From positions 109,893 to 173,892 of the forward strand of contig NZ_FYEB01000012.1 in assembly GCF_900187445.1 (NCBI RefSeq): 64,000 nt of DNA. The letters are read 5' to 3'. Below are positions 61,448-64,000 of the stretch, one piece after another. Both the position numbers and the translations under genes were made by a program. This DNA comes from Pseudomonas sp. Irchel s3b2. GTDB lineage: Bacteria > Pseudomonadota > Gammaproteobacteria > Pseudomonadales > Pseudomonadaceae. Numbering within the stretch: the stretch's first letter is position 1; each line of letters begins with the position of its first letter. Under the pieces are notes generated by a model. The model saw only the letters and a list, made by a program, of their open reading frames with translations. It was not told the DNA's origin and searched no databases.

Positions 61448-62377
61448 TTATGAACGATGTGTCTCCAAAAACTCCCGGTACAACCGTGCCGTATTGGCCG
61501 GTTGCTCAACCATCGGCATATGGCCGACACCGTCCCAGATGTCCACCTGCAGGTCGGCGATGCCCTTGCTCCAGACCGGTACGCTGCTGACGTCGATCAA
61601 GCGGTCCTTGCGCCCCCACAGCAGCAGCGCCGGACACTTGATATCGGGCAGTTTCGGCTCCATCGGCGGGCTGGCGTGGAAGTCCCTGAAGATTTCTTCC
61701 AGCTCGTCGCGCTGCTGTTCATAGCGCTGGGCGACGGCGTCCAGCACGATCCCCGGCACCCAGGGCGGTGAGGCCATGGTCATAGCGTAGAAGTACTGGA
61801 ATTCTTCACGGGAATGAATCAAAAACGGGTTGTGACCGCGAGCCAGGTGTCGCTCCATGTCGCTGAGCTCCGGGGCGGTGACGCCGGCTGGGTCGAGCAG
61901 CGCCAGCGAGATAATGCGCTCGGGGTAAGTGGCCGCCAGCCACGCCGCGATGTAGCCGCCCATGGAGTTGCCGATCACGTGCACCTTCTCGACTCCACAG
62001 ATATCGAGCAACTGGATCAACCGTTTGGCCTGGACCGGAATGTCGTAGCCACCGCCGGCCTTGAAGCCGGTTTCGCCATGCCCCGCGAGGTCAGGAATAA
62101 TCACCCGGTAGTCATCGACAAAGTGCCGGGCAAAGCGCAGCCAGATGTTCTTGTCGGCGCTGCAGCCGTGCAGCATCAGCACACTGCTGGAGGCTTCGTA
62201 AGGCCCGCCTTGCCAGGTCGAGACGGTCATTTCGGCGATCGGCACGACGATCTTGTGTAACCGATACAGCCGGGCCTCCAGCGCCATGTTCAAGTCATAG
62301 AGCCAGTAACCGATGGCCGGGTAACTCAACCAGCTCCAGGCCACGAAGACGGCGATAGTGACAACCAACAAAAGCAT
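61448..62377 (-). CDS. Membrane-anchored alpha/beta hydrolase
   Basis: The start was set at ATG 62377 with AAGGA nine bases upstream; a TTG at 62395 is the alternative. The 309-aa protein has an N-terminal membrane anchor (LLLVVTIAVFVAWSWLSYPA), the oxyanion HGCSADKNIW, the nucleophile elbow GNSMGG (Ser ~140), the acid region GRKDRLIDV and His in GVGHMPMVE. This is a lipase/esterase-like layout. The substrate is unknown. It is separate from glcD by a REP element. Confidence 0.82.
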   Translation of the reverse strand: MLLLVVTIAVFVAWSWLSYPAIGYWLYDLNMALEARLYRLHKIVVPIAEMTVSTWQGGPYEASSSVLMLHGCSADKNIWLRFARHFVDDYRVIIPDLAGHGETGFKAGGGYDIPVQAKRLIQLLDICGVEKVHVIGNSMGGYIAAWLAATYPERIISLALLDPAGVTAPELSDMERHLARGHNPFLIHSREEFQYFYAMTMASPPWVPGIVLDAVAQRYEQQRDELEEIFRDFHASPPMEPKLPDIKCPALLLWGRKDRLIDVSSVPVWSKGIADLQVDIWDGVGHMPMVEQPANTARLYREFLETHRS

Positions 62378-62584
62378 CAGGCTATTCCTTTGCAATGATC
62401 AGGACAGGTTGTTTATCGATCCCTCCCTTCATGTATAGACAAACATTGGACACTCGCCTCATGGCGATGCCAGGTAATTCAGACCGCTAACCGGTGATGG
62501 CTATTTGCCGTTGCCCTGATAGACTTCAAACACACTTTTCAACCCGTGTGTTGTCAGGCTCCGTTCAGCAGTACAGAGGCCTCT

Positions 62585-63658
62585 ATGGAAAAAAAGGGAG
62601 GAAAGGGACTTTCGTTGGCCAGGAGGCTGTATGCGTCGCGAATCCTGGGGCTGGCCCTTGGGTTATTGTGCGTCGGCGCAGGGATGTACCCACTCGACCC
62701 GGCGCCCTGGGTCTGGGGGATGATGCTGCTCAACGGGCTGCTCTGGCCGCATATAGCCTATCAATGGGCGCGCCGGGCGAAAATTCCTTACCACGCCGAG
62801 CACCGCAACATCCTGGTGGACGCGTTTCTCGGCGGTTTCTGGGTGGCCGCCATGCAGTTCAATCCGCTGCCCAGCGCGGCAACGCTGTCGATGATGGCGA
62901 TGCACAACGTGGCCATCGGCGGTTTGCGTTTTCTGTTGGTAGGCGCCGTCGCGCAGATGCTAGGGATCGGCGTGGGGTTGCTGGTGTTCATGCCGGCTTT
63001 TGTCCCGCAGACCAATCCGCTTCAGCTGTACGCCTGTTTGCCTTTGCTGTCGATTTATCCGCTGTCCCTGGGCTGGATCTGCTTCCGTCAGGCCTACACC
63101 CTCGGCCAACACAAGCGCGAGTTGCTGGCCCTGAGCCGCACCGACAGCCTGACTGGCCTGCTGAATCACGGTGCCTGGAAAGATCAGCTGGAAGTCGAAT
63201 TTCAGCGTTGCCGACGTCAGCAGCAAGGCGGGGCGATTGCGCTGATCGACATCGACCATTTCAAGACCATCAACGATACCTATGGCCATGTCGCGGGCGA
63301 CATCGTCTTGCGTAAACTGAGCAAAATGCTCAAGCAGAATCTGCGGGCAACCGATGTCGCCGGGCGTTACGGCGGCGATGAATTTTGCGTGCTGTTGCCA
63401 GACCTGCCACTGGACCGTGCCGCCGTGGCGATGGATGCGCTGCGTGATCGTTTCGCCACGTTGGGTTATGAGCAGAACCCGGCGCTGAAAGTCAGTTTGA
63501 GCATTGGCCTGGCGGCCTTCAACCCGGCCCACGACGACGCGACCCTGTGGCTCAACGACGCTGACCAGGCCCTCTACGAAGCCAAGACCACCGGCCGCAA
63601 CCGCGTCATCTGCCATAGCGACGGCAAGCCGCACAAGGCGTTGCTCGATTCAGTGTAA
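62585..63658 (+). CDS. MASE2-GGDEF diguanylate cyclase
   Basis: The start was set at ATG 62585. The 357-aa protein has an N-terminal MASE2 membrane sensor with several hydrophobic helices (~20-170: ILGLALGLLCVGAGMYPLD, FLLVGAVAQMLGIGVGLLVF). A GGDEF domain follows: SRTDSLTGLLNH (~190), DIDHFKTINDTYGH and the active-site YGGDEF (~272). The signature is intact, so it should make cyclic di-GMP; this resembles AdrA/DgcC in layout. An RxxD inhibitory site upstream of GGDEF is present as RATD. It is a single gene facing the hydrolase gene. Confidence 0.9.
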   Translation: MEKKGGKGLSLARRLYASRILGLALGLLCVGAGMYPLDPAPWVWGMMLLNGLLWPHIAYQWARRAKIPYHAEHRNILVDAFLGGFWVAAMQFNPLPSAATLSMMAMHNVAIGGLRFLLVGAVAQMLGIGVGLLVFMPAFVPQTNPLQLYACLPLLSIYPLSLGWICFRQAYTLGQHKRELLALSRTDSLTGLLNHGAWKDQLEVEFQRCRRQQQGGAIALIDIDHFKTINDTYGHVAGDIVLRKLSKMLKQNLRATDVAGRYGGDEFCVLLPDLPLDRAAVAMDALRDRFATLGYEQNPALKVSLSIGLAAFNPAHDDATLWLNDADQALYEAKTTGRNRVICHSDGKPHKALLDSV

Positions 63659-63669
63659 CCACCCCCCCT

Positions 63670-63692
63670 TGTAGGAGCGAGCTTGCTCGCGA
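63670..63692. repeat. Pseudomonas REP element
   Basis: TGTAGGAGCGAGCTTGCTCG followed by CGA is the classical Pseudomonas REP core. It lies 12 bases after the diguanylate cyclase stop. Confidence 0.9.
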
Positions 63693-63765
63693 AGACGGAG
63701 TGTCAGTCGGCATCATCGTTGTCACATCTTCCCGAGTTTGATGGTGTACATATCCGTTTCTGCGG

Positions 63766-64000
63766 TGACGGCCACCTAGGGTTCCGCCCTTACGGCGGGT
63801 CACTTGGAAAAGCCCCAAGTAACCAAGGGCTTCTGCCCCTGTCGTTCGGTGCCTCGCCCAGGCTCGGCATGCCCTCGCTCCGGTCCTGCTCCGTGGGCCC
63901 GCCGCGATCGGCCATCCATGGCCGTGCGCGGCTAACCCGGCATCCATGCCGGGTTGCCCACTGCGCAGAACCTCCACTCGGCCTCTCGAGGGCGCGGTGC
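63766..64000. repeat. Long Pseudomonas intergenic repeat (partial, runs off window)
   Basis: The block with TTCCGCCCTTACGGCGGGTC and ACTTGG-AAAAGCCCCAAGTAA and then CCTCGCCCAGGCTCGGCATG is one I recall as a repeated non-coding segment in fluorescent Pseudomonas genomes. Hairpins (CCGCCCTTACGGCGG) are obvious. Open frames here are spurious. Confidence 0.6.

Noticed and set aside
57594..61724. Long plus-strand frames antisense to glcDEF (up to 555 codons)
   Set aside because: They mirror well-supported genes with full motif sets on the minus strand, so they are shadows.
63606..63977. Minus-strand 123-codon frame at the right edge
   Set aside because: It lies in a REP element and a non-coding Pseudomonas repeat that commonly gives false ORFs.

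Overview
The window reads as a Pseudomonas chromosome, most likely of the P. fluorescens/P. putida lineage. The right part has high-GC Pseudomonas genes in familiar order: benBCD, osmE, rtcB, hglS, glcDEF and a MASE2-GGDEF cyclase, with REP-type GTAGGAGCGAGC elements and a Pseudomonas-style intergenic repeat at the end. The species call is inference from gene content. No rRNA or tRNA gene was seen.

Positions 1 to about 47,464 form a large accessory island, visibly more AT-rich in places. Its right end carries four tightly coupled genes at 40,173-45,841 on the minus strand: a complete tyrosine recombinase, a recombinase-like protein that has lost catalytic residues, a second complete recombinase, and a small basic protein. 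This layout resembles the gamma-mobile-trio (GMT) and Tn554-type multi-recombinase modules. Immediately beyond it, benA is cut in frame and lacks its first ~60 codons, so the island edge or a later deletion lies at about 47,464. The left end of the island is outside the window.

The cargo is mainly anti-phage or nuclease type. From left to right it holds a DUF262/DUF1524 (GmrSD-like) gene, a DUF3883 nuclease-like gene, a Gabija-like pair (OLD nuclease plus UvrD helicase) followed by two PD-(D/E)XK restriction-type genes, a divergent membrane protein/DUF4238 pair, a toxin-antitoxin-like pair, an unrecognised two-gene system at 16,650-22,732 (1335-aa helicase with a nuclease-like C-terminus plus a 692-aa partner), a metallophosphatase, a stand-alone OLD-type ATPase, a 1447-aa NACHT/STAND-like NTPase ending in a nuclease-like domain, and a separate tyrosine recombinase. 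Decay is common: remnants of a helicase-type restriction enzyme, HsdR, IS66, an AbrB antitoxin and a toxin-like gene are present.

The least expected structure is a set of three spaced arrays of GTAAC/GTTAC half-sites (15,996-16,054; 25,319-25,377; 38,390-38,450). Two sit in ~240-bp direct repeats next to paralogous Xre/ParS antitoxin genes and flank the unrecognised helicase system. The third lies upstream of the 292-aa recombinase. They look like recombination or operator sites, and the helicase system may be a movable cassette.

From 47,465 rightward the chromosome is ordinary: benzoate degradation (with benA truncated), a run of small conserved Pseudomonas genes, RNA ligase RtcB, 2-oxoadipate dioxygenase/decarboxylase next to the glycolate oxidase operon, an alpha/beta hydrolase and a diguanylate cyclase.
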